Assembly (NCBI GenBank): GCA_014649555.1
Contig: BMTG01000006.1
Location: 1 to 64,000, forward strand
Reading direction: 5' to 3'
DNA: 64,000 nucleotides
Source of the DNA: Streptomyces globisporus
Lineage (GTDB): Bacteria; Actinomycetota; Actinomycetes; Streptomycetales; Streptomycetaceae
In this document: piece after piece, positions 24,798-34,139 of the stretch
Layout of the letters: every line of letters begins with the position of its first letter
Numbering within the stretch: position 1 is the stretch's first letter
Notes under the pieces: generated by a model
The model's database searches: none
Seen by the model: only the letters and a program-made list of their open reading frames with translations
Told to the model about the DNA's origin: nothing
Position numbers and translations under genes: made by a program

Positions 24798-27149
24798 TCA
24801 CGGCGTCCACGGTGCGTCCACCGCCCACGTCGTGTCCTCGGTGAACAGCGCCGGACTGTCGAAGGGCTGCCCGCCGCCGGGCGTGGCGAGCCACACCTCG
24901 GAGTCGATGTGGCGCAGATAGCTGCCGGGCAGATTGGCGCTGGTGAACCGCACCCCGCCGTTGCCCGCGACCGCGCACCACGTCGCATCCGCCTTGAACA
25001 GCGCGGAGTTGTCGTCGGCGTCGCGGCGGACCCGGAACTCCCGGTGGCGGAGGAACTCGCCGGGGTAGTTCCGGGACTCGAAGGAGTAACAGTTGCTGTT
25101 GGCGAGCCCGGTGACGATCTTCCAGGTGGCGTCCGCCTTGAGCACGGCCGGACTCCCGCTGTTCACCACCTCGGTGAAGGCCAGCCCGTCGTAGTGGCGC
25201 AGGTGCTTCGTGGTGTGCCCGGGGGTGGTGACCCGCAGCGACTTGTTCTGCCCGGTGGGGAGGTTCACCGGGGGAGCGGGGTTGCGGGACGCCTGGATGA
25301 GGGCCTGGTTGGCTGCCTTCACCCGGGCCGTGTCGACCTTCACGACCTGGCGGTCGTACGTCAGCAGCCCGTTCGCCTCGTTCTCGACGTCCGTGATCTC
25401 CGTGTAGACCGACGCGGAGAGCCCGGCGGGCAGTTGGCCGATCCGGATGGCGTCCAGGAGACCGACGAACCGGTTGTTGAGCGCGGCGAGGCTCGGCTGG
25501 TCCTCGTAGCTGAAGCCGCCGCCCGGATACCACTCGTGGCCCGGCACCTTGTAGCCCAGCCCGCCGAACTCGCCCAGCACGGCCGCCCGGGTGGCGCTCG
25601 GCGCGGTGTTCCCGGGGCCGACGTAGATGTGGTTGTCCACCACGTCGCCGTTGCCGCCGTCGACCGAGCCGCAGCAGTTGACCCCGCTCATGTTGTTGAC
25701 CAGACGCGAGGGGTCCTGGGCCTTCACCTCGTCGGCGATCCTCGCCTGGTCGTACTGCCCCCAGCCCTCGTTCTGGTTGACCCACATCACCACCGAGGGC
25801 GAACTGCGGTGCTGGTCGATGATGTTCCGGTACTCCGCCTCCCACTGAGTGCGCGCCGGCCCGTCCGGCACCTTGCCGGTGTCCATCGACGGCATGTCCT
25901 GCCACACCAGCAGACCCAGCTTGTCCGCCCAGTAGAACCACCGCTGCGGCTCCACCTTGATGTGCTTGCGGACCATGTTGAACCCGAGGTCCTTGTGCGC
26001 CTGGAGGTCGTACTTCAGCGCCGCGTCGCTCGGCGCGGTGTAGATGCCGTCCGGCCAGTACCCCTGGTCCAGGGTGCCCGTCTGGAACACGAACTTCCCG
26101 TTGAGCACCGGCCGCAGGATGTTGTCGACCTTGGCGATCCCGATCGACCGCATGCCGGTGTAGCTGCCCACGGTGTCGGTGACGGCCGAACCGTCGAGGA
26201 GATCCGCCTTCACGTCGTACAGGAACGGATCCTCGGGCGTCCACAGCCGCGGATTCGGTACGGGTACGGAGATCTCGCCGCTCACCGCGCCGGTCGCCGT
26301 GCCCACGACCGTACCGCCGCTGGAGACGGTGATCCGGGCGCTCCGGCCCGCCGCGCCCCCCGTCTGGACCTTCACCCGCAGGGTGTTGTTGCCCAGGTTC
26401 GGCGTCATGTCGAGGCGGGTGATGTGCGCGGAGGCCACCGGTTCCAGCCAGACCGTCTGCCAGATGCCGGAGGCCGCGGTGTAGAAGATCCCGCCGCCCG
26501 GGTGCGGCTTCACGTCGTTGATGCGCTGCTTGCCGACCGCCTGGCCGCCGGTCTGGCTCGGGTCGTAGACGGAGACCACGACCGTGTTCGTCCCGCCGTT
26601 GAGCTGCGGGGTGATGTCGTACGCGAACGCGTCGAAGCCGCCCTTGTGCGCGCCGACCTGGGTGCCGTTGACCCAGACCGTGGTCTGCCAGTCGGAGGCC
26701 CCGAAGTGCAGCTTGACCCGGCGGTTGTTCCAGTTCGCGGGGACGGTGAAGGTCCGCTTGTACCAGAGCTTGTCGTTCTCGGTGATCCGGCGCTGGATGC
26801 CGGAGAGCGCCGACTCGGCGACGAACGGGACCCGGATCTGCTCCGGGAACGTGGCCGGCTGCCCGGCGTCACGGCCGGTGACCGCGAAGTCCCAGATGCC
26901 GTTGAGGTTCGTCCAGTCGGGGCGGGTCAGCTGCGGGCGCGGATACTCCGGCAGCGGCTTGTCGACCGGGACGCTGTTCGTCCACGGCGTCGTCATGGGC
27001 GCGGGCTTCGGCTCCCAGGCGGCGGGCGCGGCGGCGGCCGGGGCGGTGCCGGTCCCCACGAGGGCGGTGGCCACCAGGGCGAGCAGGCCGGTGGTGGCCG
27101 TTAATCTCCGCCACCAGGTGCGGCGACGAGGTGCGGGTGCTGGTCGCAT
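24798..27149 (-). CDS. Secreted GH2 glycoside hydrolase with C-terminal arabinose-binding CBM42
   Basis: 783 residues. Signal peptide (WWRRLTATTGLLALVATALVG...AAAAPAA), then a GH2 unit (about 50-600) with acid/base Glu461 (NQNEGWGQY) and nucleophile Glu527 (LGEFGG), and a C-terminal AbfB/CBM42 beta-trefoil (about 640-780; three RHYDG, RHREF, RHIDS-type lobes), which in known enzymes holds arabinofuranose side chains. It is a paralogue of the 19483 enzyme (LPEYPRPQ, NLNG.W.FA, YWPDGIYT are shared) but lacks PA14 and LamG. The ATG at 27149 is preferred to 27155 because AAAGG is correctly spaced only for it. It is 59 bp downstream of the GH127 gene, same transcript likely. Confidence 0.85.
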   Translation of the reverse strand: MRPAPAPRRRTWWRRLTATTGLLALVATALVGTGTAPAAAAPAAWEPKPAPMTTPWTNSVPVDKPLPEYPRPQLTRPDWTNLNGIWDFAVTGRDAGQPATFPEQIRVPFVAESALSGIQRRITENDKLWYKRTFTVPANWNNRRVKLHFGASDWQTTVWVNGTQVGAHKGGFDAFAYDITPQLNGGTNTVVVSVYDPSQTGGQAVGKQRINDVKPHPGGGIFYTAASGIWQTVWLEPVASAHITRLDMTPNLGNNTLRVKVQTGGAAGRSARITVSSGGTVVGTATGAVSGEISVPVPNPRLWTPEDPFLYDVKADLLDGSAVTDTVGSYTGMRSIGIAKVDNILRPVLNGKFVFQTGTLDQGYWPDGIYTAPSDAALKYDLQAHKDLGFNMVRKHIKVEPQRWFYWADKLGLLVWQDMPSMDTGKVPDGPARTQWEAEYRNIIDQHRSSPSVVMWVNQNEGWGQYDQARIADEVKAQDPSRLVNNMSGVNCCGSVDGGNGDVVDNHIYVGPGNTAPSATRAAVLGEFGGLGYKVPGHEWYPGGGFSYEDQPSLAALNNRFVGLLDAIRIGQLPAGLSASVYTEITDVENEANGLLTYDRQVVKVDTARVKAANQALIQASRNPAPPVNLPTGQNKSLRVTTPGHTTKHLRHYDGLAFTEVVNSGSPAVLKADATWKIVTGLANSNCYSFESRNYPGEFLRHREFRVRRDADDNSALFKADATWCAVAGNGGVRFTSANLPGSYLRHIDSEVWLATPGGGQPFDSPALFTEDTTWAVDAPWTP

Positions 27150-27208
27150 GGACATCCCTTTCTACGGTCGTACGGGGCTGGCAGGGGGTACGTCGGGGAG
27201 GGGAGGGC

Positions 27209-29656
27209 TCAGAGCAGGAGCCGCCACAGATGGTCGGCCGTCCTGTTGTCGTCGTACTGCACGACGTGCGCGCTGTCGGCGGTGGACATCCCGTCCACGC
27301 CGAGCACCTTGTCCGAGTTCCGGTTCCGGATCCGGTACCAGCCGCCCCCGTCCGGAACGAGCTGCCACAGGTGGTCGGCGGTGTCGATGTCGTCGAACTG
27401 GACGACGTGCGCGCTGTTCGCCGTGGACATCAGGTCGACGCCCAGCACCTTGCCGGAGTGCCGGTTGCGGATCCGGTACCAGCCGTCGCCGTTGGCGACC
27501 AGCCGCCAGAGATGGTCGGCGGTGCCGGTGTCGCCGAACTGCACCACGTGGGCGCTGTTCGCGGTCGACATGCCGTCCACGCCCAGCACCTTGCCGGAGT
27601 GCCGGTTCGCGATCCGGTACCAGCGGTCCGCGAGCCACGGCTCGGCTTCCGGGGCGGCCGTCGGAAACGAGGTGATCCGCAGCCTGGCCGCGCCCATCGG
27701 GACGAGCGTGACCTCCTCGACCGGCTCGGTCGAGCGCGCCGGGCTCGGCTGGAGGGGCCCGACCACGTGCTCGTCGTCCGCCGTCCACTCGGGGATGCGG
27801 CGGGCGCGGGCGGTCATGGTGAGCGGGGTGCCGTCCAGCGTGAACGGGTTGTCGCCGGGGGCCCGGCCCGTGGGGCGGCGGCGCAGGGACGCGGCGGGGC
27901 GGGCGGTGTCCAGGACGAGGCCGTAGTTCCACGGGCTCGTGGCGTGGACCGCGTACTCCGGGAACGTGTCGCTGCCGCCGATCCGCTCGTACTCCTCCCC
28001 GATCCGCAGCGAGTACGTGAGCGGCCCGTGGTCCACGCTGACGGAGTCGTGGTTCTGCGCCCAGGTGCGTACGGTGGTCCGCTGCGGCAGCCGCAGGGTG
28101 ATCCGGTCGCCGCTGGACCAGGTCCGCTCGATCCGGGTGAAGGCCGGCCCTGCGGGCGCCGCCACCCGCTGCCCGTTGACCCGGATGTCGGGTTCGGCGC
28201 ACCAGGCCGGAATCCGCAGGACCAGCGGGAAGGCCAGCGGCTTCGGTGCGGTGAGGGACAGGGTGACCGTGTCCGTGAAGGGGTAGCCGGTCTCCTCGAC
28301 GAACGTCACCTCCGTTCCGTCCGCGACCTTCGCGGTGACCTCGCTGGGTGCGTACATCGCCGCCGCGAGTCCGCCGTCGGGGGTGGCGAGCCACAGCTCC
28401 TCGGTGAAGTACGGCCAGCCCATCCCGTAGTTGTGCGGGCAGCAGCGGTACTGGTCCACGCCTGGCAGGTACGCCAGCATCGCGAACGGGTTCTGGAACT
28501 GGCGGTCCCGCTTGGGCACGTTGTCCAGGTCCACGCTGTTGGCGCAGGTGATGTAGTGCACCGCCTTGCCCGACGGGTCGAGCGAGGCCGGCAGCGAGTT
28601 GAACGCCAGCTCCTCGCAGCGGTCGGCCCACAGCGGGTCCCCGGTGATCCGGGTGAGCAGCTGGTGGCTCGCCATGAATTCGACGATCCCGCAGGTCTCG
28701 AAACCCTGGCGGGGGTCGCCGTGCCCGGGCCGGGCGTTCTCGTCGCCCCCGAAACCGCCGCCGGGGAACTGGCCGTAGGCGTCCATGGCCTTCGCGTACG
28801 TGCCGTAGGTGTCGCGGGTGTCGGTGGCCGAGCCGCTGCGCAGCGCGAACTGGGCGGGCTCCCGGAAGCCCTGGGCGATGTTCACGTTGTGCGGGTTGAC
28901 CAGGTTGTCGCCCCAGTCGGCCCCGTGCCGGTGGATCTTGTCGACGAGGTCCAGGAGGAAGGCGTCGCCGGTCCGGTTGTAGAGCCACATGACGCTGTCC
29001 AGGCCGTCGCCCCAGCGCAGGGCGATCCAGCTGGTGTCGAAGGCGCCCGGGCCCTGGGCGTTCATGTAGCGGAAGAAGCGGCTGAGGAAGGGGATGATCC
29101 GGTTGTCCTCGGTGTACTCCTGCCAGGAGCGCAGGGCCTGGATCAGGGGGAGGAACGGCCAGAAGTCGGGCCCGCCGTTGAGCGAGGTCCGCAGCGCCTT
29201 CGGGCCGAAGAAGCCGTCGCTCTGCCCGGTGGCGAGGATCGCGTCCATCCAGCGGCGGGTGGTGGCCAGCGCGGTCGCGTCACCGGTGACGATCGCGAGA
29301 TCGGCGTAACCGCGCAGCCAGTACGGGACTTCCTCCCAGCCGCCCCGGTCCGGTCGGACCCAGCCGGTGGCCGTGAAGTCGAGGAAGTGCGAGAACTCCT
29401 CGTACCGGCCGCACAGCCCCTCCAGTTGGAGCTTCAACTGCCCGGCCAGCCAGCCGTGCGCCGTCACCTTGCCCGGGGGCAGTTTCAGGAATGCCGTGGG
29501 GTGGAGCGGGGCGGCGTTGGGGGAGTAGTGGCCGCCGCGGGCGGCCGGGATCCGGTGGCGGTCGGGCGTCGCGGCGGTCGCCCACCGGCTGGTGACGCCG
29601 GTGACGACGGCGGTGGCCGCCGCGGTGGTGATGAGCTGCCTGCGGTTCAGGGGCAT
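27209..29656 (-). CDS. Tat-exported GH127 beta-L-arabinofuranosidase-like enzyme with ricin-type repeats
   Basis: 815 residues. Twin-arginine signal (LNRRQLITTAAA, cut near WATAATPD). The GH127 catalytic unit (about 40-650) shows the zinc-thiolate site expected of the family: Glu321 and Cys323 (GFETCGI), and Cys405-Cys406 (YRCCPHNYG). Characterised GH127 enzymes remove beta-L-arabinofuranose using a Cys nucleophile. The C-terminus holds three ricin-type lectin repeats of about 45 residues (each RHSGKVLGVD...NSAHVVQ..D..TADHLW). ATG at 29656 after AGGAG. First gene of a minus-strand pair with the GH2-CBM42 gene; operator B lies about 205 bp upstream. Confidence 0.87.
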   Translation of the reverse strand: MPLNRRQLITTAAATAVVTGVTSRWATAATPDRHRIPAARGGHYSPNAAPLHPTAFLKLPPGKVTAHGWLAGQLKLQLEGLCGRYEEFSHFLDFTATGWVRPDRGGWEEVPYWLRGYADLAIVTGDATALATTRRWMDAILATGQSDGFFGPKALRTSLNGGPDFWPFLPLIQALRSWQEYTEDNRIIPFLSRFFRYMNAQGPGAFDTSWIALRWGDGLDSVMWLYNRTGDAFLLDLVDKIHRHGADWGDNLVNPHNVNIAQGFREPAQFALRSGSATDTRDTYGTYAKAMDAYGQFPGGGFGGDENARPGHGDPRQGFETCGIVEFMASHQLLTRITGDPLWADRCEELAFNSLPASLDPSGKAVHYITCANSVDLDNVPKRDRQFQNPFAMLAYLPGVDQYRCCPHNYGMGWPYFTEELWLATPDGGLAAAMYAPSEVTAKVADGTEVTFVEETGYPFTDTVTLSLTAPKPLAFPLVLRIPAWCAEPDIRVNGQRVAAPAGPAFTRIERTWSSGDRITLRLPQRTTVRTWAQNHDSVSVDHGPLTYSLRIGEEYERIGGSDTFPEYAVHATSPWNYGLVLDTARPAASLRRRPTGRAPGDNPFTLDGTPLTMTARARRIPEWTADDEHVVGPLQPSPARSTEPVEEVTLVPMGAARLRITSFPTAAPEAEPWLADRWYRIANRHSGKVLGVDGMSTANSAHVVQFGDTGTADHLWRLVANGDGWYRIRNRHSGKVLGVDLMSTANSAHVVQFDDIDTADHLWQLVPDGGGWYRIRNRNSDKVLGVDGMSTADSAHVVQYDDNRTADHLWRLLL

Positions 29657-29860
29657 CGGTGCGGCTCCTGCTCTCGGCCGCGGCCGCCTGTACCGCGGCC
29701 GGGCTCGGTGGGGGTGGCCGCACGGCGCCGAGGCCGTGCGGGGCGGGGCTGCCGGTGGTGCGCAAGTGACCTGAGGTGCGGGGCGGAGCGGCGGGCCGAA
29801 CGGCCGGGCGCATGCCGAGGACCGCCGTCGCGCGGCGGGGCGGTCGGACGAGAGCCATTC

Positions 29861-29874
29861 TTGCAACGTTAGAA
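29861..29874. promoter_or_regulatory. Candidate LacI operator B
   Basis: TTGCAACGTTAGAA has the central AACGTT dyad with a CG centre expected for LacI-family operators. It shares TAACGTTG.AA (reverse complement) with site C and lies upstream of the GH127 gene. Confidence 0.6.
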
Positions 29875-30039
29875 ATCAGGCGTCCGGCGGTATGACAGCA
29901 CGGTGTCGGGCGGGTGTCCAGGCCCCGCGCAGAGCCTGTGCCGCCCGGTGGGTCGCCGGTCGTGGAAGCGCCCGGGCGGCCGGCCGACACTTTTTGGAAA
30001 CGCATCGACAACGCTCTTGCCGCCCGTGCCGCACCGCCT

Positions 30040-30053
30040 ATATAACGTTGTAA
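30040..30053. promoter_or_regulatory. Candidate LacI operator C overlapping the importer promoter
   Basis: ATATAACGTTGTAA carries the same AACGTT core as site B, and overlaps the likely -10 hexamer TATAAC of the importer operon, a position suited to repression. Confidence 0.6.
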
Positions 30054-30223
30054 ACCGAGCCGCCGACAGGCTGCGCAGGCTCTCACGACCGCTGTTCCCG
30101 CAGTCCGGAGCAGGGGTGTGAGGAATGCAGTGGCATCAGCTGCCCCGTGGCCGATGCCTCGTCCCGCATGCCCGACCGCACGCCGATCAGCGTGCCGTCA
30201 ACCCGCCAAGGAGCGTTCCGCGC

Positions 30224-31306
30224 ATGATGATCCAGCGTCGATCCCGTACCCTCGCCGTGGCCTGCGTCCTCGCCGCCACCACGCTGGCCGCCGCCGGCTG
30301 CGCCAAGTCGGAGACCTCCAACAACGCGGGTGGCGACAGCAGTCAGGCGGCCCAGGAGGCCAAGACCCCCGAAACCTCGTCCGGTTCGGGCTGCACGCTG
30401 GAGACCTACGGCGCGCCCAAGCTGGACCTGAAGAACGCGGTGGTCGGCTTCTCCCAGTCGGAGAAGGAGGCCAACCCCTTCCGGATCGCCGAGACCCAGT
30501 CCATCAAGGACGAGGCGAAGAAGATCGGTGTCAAGAAGCTCCTCACCACCAACGCCCAGTCCCAGCTGTCCAAGCAGATCAGCGACATCCAGGACATGCT
30601 GTCCCAGGGGGCGCAGTTCCTCATCGTCGCCCCCCTCAACTCCGACGGTCTGGAGCCCGCGTTGAAGGCGGCGGCCGCCAAGAAGGTCCCCGTCCTCACC
30701 ATCGACCGCAAGGTCAACTCCACCGCCTGCAAGGACTACGTGGCCTTCCTCGGCTCCGACTTCGTCGAGCAGGGCAAGCGCGCCGCCGACGCGATGATCA
30801 AGGTCACCGGCGGCAAGGGCAAGGTCGCGATCCTGCTCGGCGCCTCCGGCAACAACGTCACCACCGACCGCACCAAGGGCTTCGTCGACCAGGTCAAGGC
30901 CGAGGCTCCCGGACTGGAGATCGTCGCCCAGCAGACCGGCGAGTTCGCCCGCGACAAGGGCCAGCAGGTCATGGAGCAGCTCATCCAGTCCAAGCCCGAC
31001 ATCACCGCCGTCTACGCCGAGAACGACGAGATGGGCCTCGGTGCGGTCACCGCGCTGAAGGCGGCCGGCAAGAAGCCCGGCGAGGACGTCAAGATCGTTT
31101 CGGTCGACGGCACCCGCAACGCCGTCCAGGCCCTGGTCAACGGCGAGTACAACGCCGTCATCGAGTCCAACCCGCGCTTCGGTCCGCTCGCCTTCGCCAC
31201 CGCGCAGAAGTTCTACGCCGGTGAGGAGATCCCCGAGAACGTCATCATCACCGACCGCGAGTACGACGAGGCCAACGCCAAGGAATCGCTCAACGGAGCG
31301 TACTGA
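30224..31306 (+). CDS. Sugar-binding lipoprotein, YtfQ-like (ABC importer)
   Basis: 360 residues. Lipoprotein signal with lipobox LAAAGC, then a type I periplasmic-binding fold of the ribose/galactofuranose group: VGFSQSEKEANPFRIAET, SQGAQFLIVAP, NNVTTDRTKGF, GEFARDKGQQVMEQL, YAENDEMGLGAV, VSVDGT. From memory these segments align well with E. coli YtfQ, which binds galactofuranose. ATG at 30224 (a second ATG follows at once) after AAGGAG. First gene of an operon with ATPase and two permeases. Ligand specificity is inferred. Confidence 0.9.
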   Translation: MMIQRRSRTLAVACVLAATTLAAAGCAKSETSNNAGGDSSQAAQEAKTPETSSGSGCTLETYGAPKLDLKNAVVGFSQSEKEANPFRIAETQSIKDEAKKIGVKKLLTTNAQSQLSKQISDIQDMLSQGAQFLIVAPLNSDGLEPALKAAAAKKVPVLTIDRKVNSTACKDYVAFLGSDFVEQGKRAADAMIKVTGGKGKVAILLGASGNNVTTDRTKGFVDQVKAEAPGLEIVAQQTGEFARDKGQQVMEQLIQSKPDITAVYAENDEMGLGAVTALKAAGKKPGEDVKIVSVDGTRNAVQALVNGEYNAVIESNPRFGPLAFATAQKFYAGEEIPENVIITDREYDEANAKESLNGAY

Positions 31307-31440
31307 CCCGGCCGGCGCTCCCACCGGAACCCGCACCGGCACTCCGACCGGCACTCCGGCCGCCGCCTCGCCCCCGGGCATCCCCCTGGGGCGACGCGGC
31401 GGCCCGGGACCGTTCCCGTACCACCGGAAGGCCAGGATTC

Positions 31441-33168
31441 ATGGCACCCACCCACGCGACACCCCCGCACCCGGAGACCGCCGGGGCCGGGGCCGCTGTC
31501 GCCGAACCCGTCCTCGAAGCCCGCTCCGTGAGCAAGCGGTTCCCGGGCGTCGTCGCCCTGGACGACGTCTCCTTCGCCCTGCGCGCGGGCGAGGTCCACG
31601 CGCTCGTCGGCGAGAACGGGGCCGGCAAGTCGACCCTCATCAAGGTGCTCACCGGCGTCTACCAGAGCGACGAGGGCGAGGTGCGCGTCAGTGGCGAACC
31701 CGTCCGCCTCGCCCGCCCCTTCGAGGCGCAGCAGGCCGGGATCTCCACCATCTACCAGGAGGTGAACCTCGTCCCGCTGATGAGCGTGGCGCGCAACATC
31801 TTCCTGGGCCGGGAGCCGAAGAACCGTTTCGGGCTCATCGACTTCCCCCGGATGAACCGCGAGACCACCGAACTCCTCGACGGCTTCGGTGTCCGCGTCG
31901 ACCCCAAGCGGCCCCTGCACACCCTCGGCATCGGCACCCAGCAGATGGTCGCCCTCGCCCGCGCCGTCTCCGTACAGGCACAGGTCGTCATCATGGACGA
32001 ACCGACCTCGTCGCTGGAGCCCCGCGAGGTCGAGACCCTGTTCCGGGTCATCGAGAACCTGCGCGGCCAGGGCATCGCCGTCCTCTACGTCAGCCACCGC
32101 ATGGACGAGCTCTACCGCATCTGCGACCGGGTCACCGTGCTGCGCGACGGCCGCCACATCCACACCGGCGAACTCTCCCCGCTGGAGCGCATGCAGCTGG
32201 TGTCGATGATGCTCGGCCGCGACATGGCCGAGGTCCGCAGCGACGGCCTCACCGGCTTCGCCGCCGAGGGCCACGATGCCGCCCGCACCCCCGTCCTCAC
32301 CGCGACCGGCCTCGACCGGCGTCACCAACTGCACGACATATCCGTGGAGTTGTACGCGGGTGAGGTGCTGGGACTCGGCGGTCTGCTGGGCTCCGGGCGC
32401 AGCGAGACCGCGAAGGCGCTGACCGGTGCGCTGCCCCTGGACGGCGGGGAGATCACCGTCGACGGCAAGCGCATCGGCCGGCCCACACCCGCCGCCGCCA
32501 TCCGCGCGGGCATCAGCATGCTCCCCGAGGACCGCAAGGCCGAGGGCATCGTCCCCGGTCTCTCCGTCCGCGAGAACATCGTGCTCGCCGCCATGCCCCG
32601 GCTCTCCAAGGCCGGGATCGTCTCCCGCGCCAAGCAGGACCGCATCGTCGACATCTTCATGAAGCGACTGCGGATCAAGGCGTCCAGCCCCGAACAGAAG
32701 GTCGGCGAACTCTCCGGCGGCAACCAGCAGAAGGTGCTGCTCGCCCGCTGGCTCTGCCTGGAGCCCAAGGTGCTGCTGCTCGACGAGCCCACCCGGGGCA
32801 TCGACGTCGGCGCCAAGGCCGAGGTGCAGTCCCTCATCGACGAACTCGCCCGCGAAGGGCTCGCCGTGCTGCTGATCTCCTCCGACATCGAGGAGCTGAT
32901 CGAGGGCGCCGACCGCATCGTCGTCCTGCGCGGCGGCGCGGTCGCCGGTGAACTCGCCGGCGACGAGGTGGACGAGAGCCGCCTCCTCGAAGTGCTCGCC
33001 GACCACACGCCCGGCGACCACACGCCCGGCGACCACACGCCCGGCGCCGTGCCCGCCGACCGCACGCCGCACGCCGGGCGCAGCGACCGAACGCCCGACG
33101 CCGAGCCCGCCGACCGCGCGCCCGAACCCGGCGGGAAGGTCCCGGCCGGCCAGGAGGACCCCCGATGA
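31441..33168 (+). CDS. Sugar ABC importer ATPase with two nucleotide-binding domains (YtfR/RbsA type)
   Basis: 575 residues, cytosolic side of the importer. First domain: Walker A GENGAGKST, degenerate signature LGIGTQQMV, Walker B VVIMDEPTSSLE. Second domain: degenerate Walker A GLLGSGRSE, signature LSGGNQQKV, LLLDEPTRGID. This asymmetry is normal for RbsA/XylG/YtfR proteins. The last 55 residues are an unusual low-complexity tail with three exact DHTPG repeats (from 33001) followed by DRTP/PADR variants. Its stop overlaps the permease start by 4 bp. Confidence 0.92.
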   Translation: MAPTHATPPHPETAGAGAAVAEPVLEARSVSKRFPGVVALDDVSFALRAGEVHALVGENGAGKSTLIKVLTGVYQSDEGEVRVSGEPVRLARPFEAQQAGISTIYQEVNLVPLMSVARNIFLGREPKNRFGLIDFPRMNRETTELLDGFGVRVDPKRPLHTLGIGTQQMVALARAVSVQAQVVIMDEPTSSLEPREVETLFRVIENLRGQGIAVLYVSHRMDELYRICDRVTVLRDGRHIHTGELSPLERMQLVSMMLGRDMAEVRSDGLTGFAAEGHDAARTPVLTATGLDRRHQLHDISVELYAGEVLGLGGLLGSGRSETAKALTGALPLDGGEITVDGKRIGRPTPAAAIRAGISMLPEDRKAEGIVPGLSVRENIVLAAMPRLSKAGIVSRAKQDRIVDIFMKRLRIKASSPEQKVGELSGGNQQKVLLARWLCLEPKVLLLDEPTRGIDVGAKAEVQSLIDELAREGLAVLLISSDIEELIEGADRIVVLRGGAVAGELAGDEVDESRLLEVLADHTPGDHTPGDHTPGAVPADRTPHAGRSDRTPDAEPADRAPEPGGKVPAGQEDPR

Positions 33169-34139
33169 CCACCCAGGCCACCCTGCCACGCCCCGCGAAG
33201 CCGCTGGCCCGGCTCCGCGACCCCGCCTGGTACCAGGAGTACGGCGTGTACGCGGCCGTCGCCGTCGTCCTGCTGTTCAACGCCCTGTTCACCGAGCACT
33301 TCATGACGGCCGACAACCTGCGCACCCAGCTCGTCCAGGTCGCGCCCATCGTGATCGTCGCGCTCGGCATGGCCCTGGTCATCGGCACCGAGGGCATCGA
33401 CCTCTCCGTCGGCTCCACCATGGCGCTCGCCGCCGCCCTGCTGCCGCTCTACCTCGGTTACGGACTGGTCCCCGCGCTCCTGATCGCCCTGCTCGCCGGG
33501 GCGGTGGTCGGCGCGATCAACGGGACGCTCGTCTCCCTCGTCGGGCTGCAACCCATCGTCGCCACGCTCGCCCTGTTCGTCGGCGGCCGGGGGCTCGCCC
33601 TCGTCATGGCGGACGGCCAGCTCAAGCAGATCGTCAACCCGGACATTCTCGCGCTCGGCACCGGTTCCTTCCTCGGCATCCCGACGGTCGTCCTCATCGC
33701 GGGCGTGCTCGCGGTGGCCGTCGCGTTCCTGGTGCAGCGCACCACCTTCGGCCGCCAGATCGTCGCCATCGGCGGCAACCGCTCGGCCTCCGCGCTGTCC
33801 GGACTGCCCGTCAAGCGCGTGCTGATCGGCGTCTACATCCTCTGCGGCGTGATGGCCGCACTCGCCGGCATCCTCGCCACCGCCCGGCTCACCGCCAGCG
33901 ACCCGTCCTCGCTCGGCACCCTCATGGAGCTGTCCGCCATCACGGCGGTCGTCGTCGGCGGCACCCCGCTGAACGGCGGCTCGATCCGTGTGCTCGGCAC
34001 CGTCGCCGGGGCGCTGTTGATGCAGCTGCTGCGCGCCACCCTCGTCAAGCACGACCTGCCCGACTCCACCGCACAGATCGCCCAGGCGGCCATCATCATC
34101 GCCGCCGTCTACGTCGCCCGGGAGCGTAGGTCCCGATGA
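33165..34139 (+). CDS. Sugar ABC importer permease 1 (YtfT-like)
   Basis: 324 residues, about eight to ten membrane helices of the RbsC/YtfT family. Family markers are visible: IVALGMALVIGTEGIDLSVGS, AINGTLVSLVGLQPIVATLA and VVVGGTPLNGGSIRVLGT. ATG overlaps the ATPase stop (ATGA), and its own stop overlaps the next permease by 4 bp, so translation is coupled. Two different permeases beside one ATPase match the Ytf/Yjf arrangement rather than a ribose system with one. Confidence 0.92.
   Translation: MTTQATLPRPAKPLARLRDPAWYQEYGVYAAVAVVLLFNALFTEHFMTADNLRTQLVQVAPIVIVALGMALVIGTEGIDLSVGSTMALAAALLPLYLGYGLVPALLIALLAGAVVGAINGTLVSLVGLQPIVATLALFVGGRGLALVMADGQLKQIVNPDILALGTGSFLGIPTVVLIAGVLAVAVAFLVQRTTFGRQIVAIGGNRSASALSGLPVKRVLIGVYILCGVMAALAGILATARLTASDPSSLGTLMELSAITAVVVGGTPLNGGSIRVLGTVAGALLMQLLRATLVKHDLPDSTAQIAQAAIIIAAVYVARERRSR

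Larger units (their letters stand above)
29657..30223. promoter_or_regulatory. 567-bp divergent control region of the furanoside locus
   Basis: No gene is supported here. It separates the GH127-GH2 unit (minus) from the importer operon (plus) and holds two related operator candidates, B at 29861-29874 and C at 30040-30053. A plausible plus-strand promoter is TTGCCG (30017-30022), 18 bp, TATAAC (30041-30046), so site C would cover the -10 element. That predicts an untranslated leader of about 170 nt before the binding-protein start. Confidence 0.6.

Noticed and set aside
27131-29872. 913-codon plus-strand frame opposite the GH127 gene
   Set aside because: Antisense shadow of a gene with catalytic Cys and Glu residues in place; composition is Val/Arg/Gly-rich with no domain.
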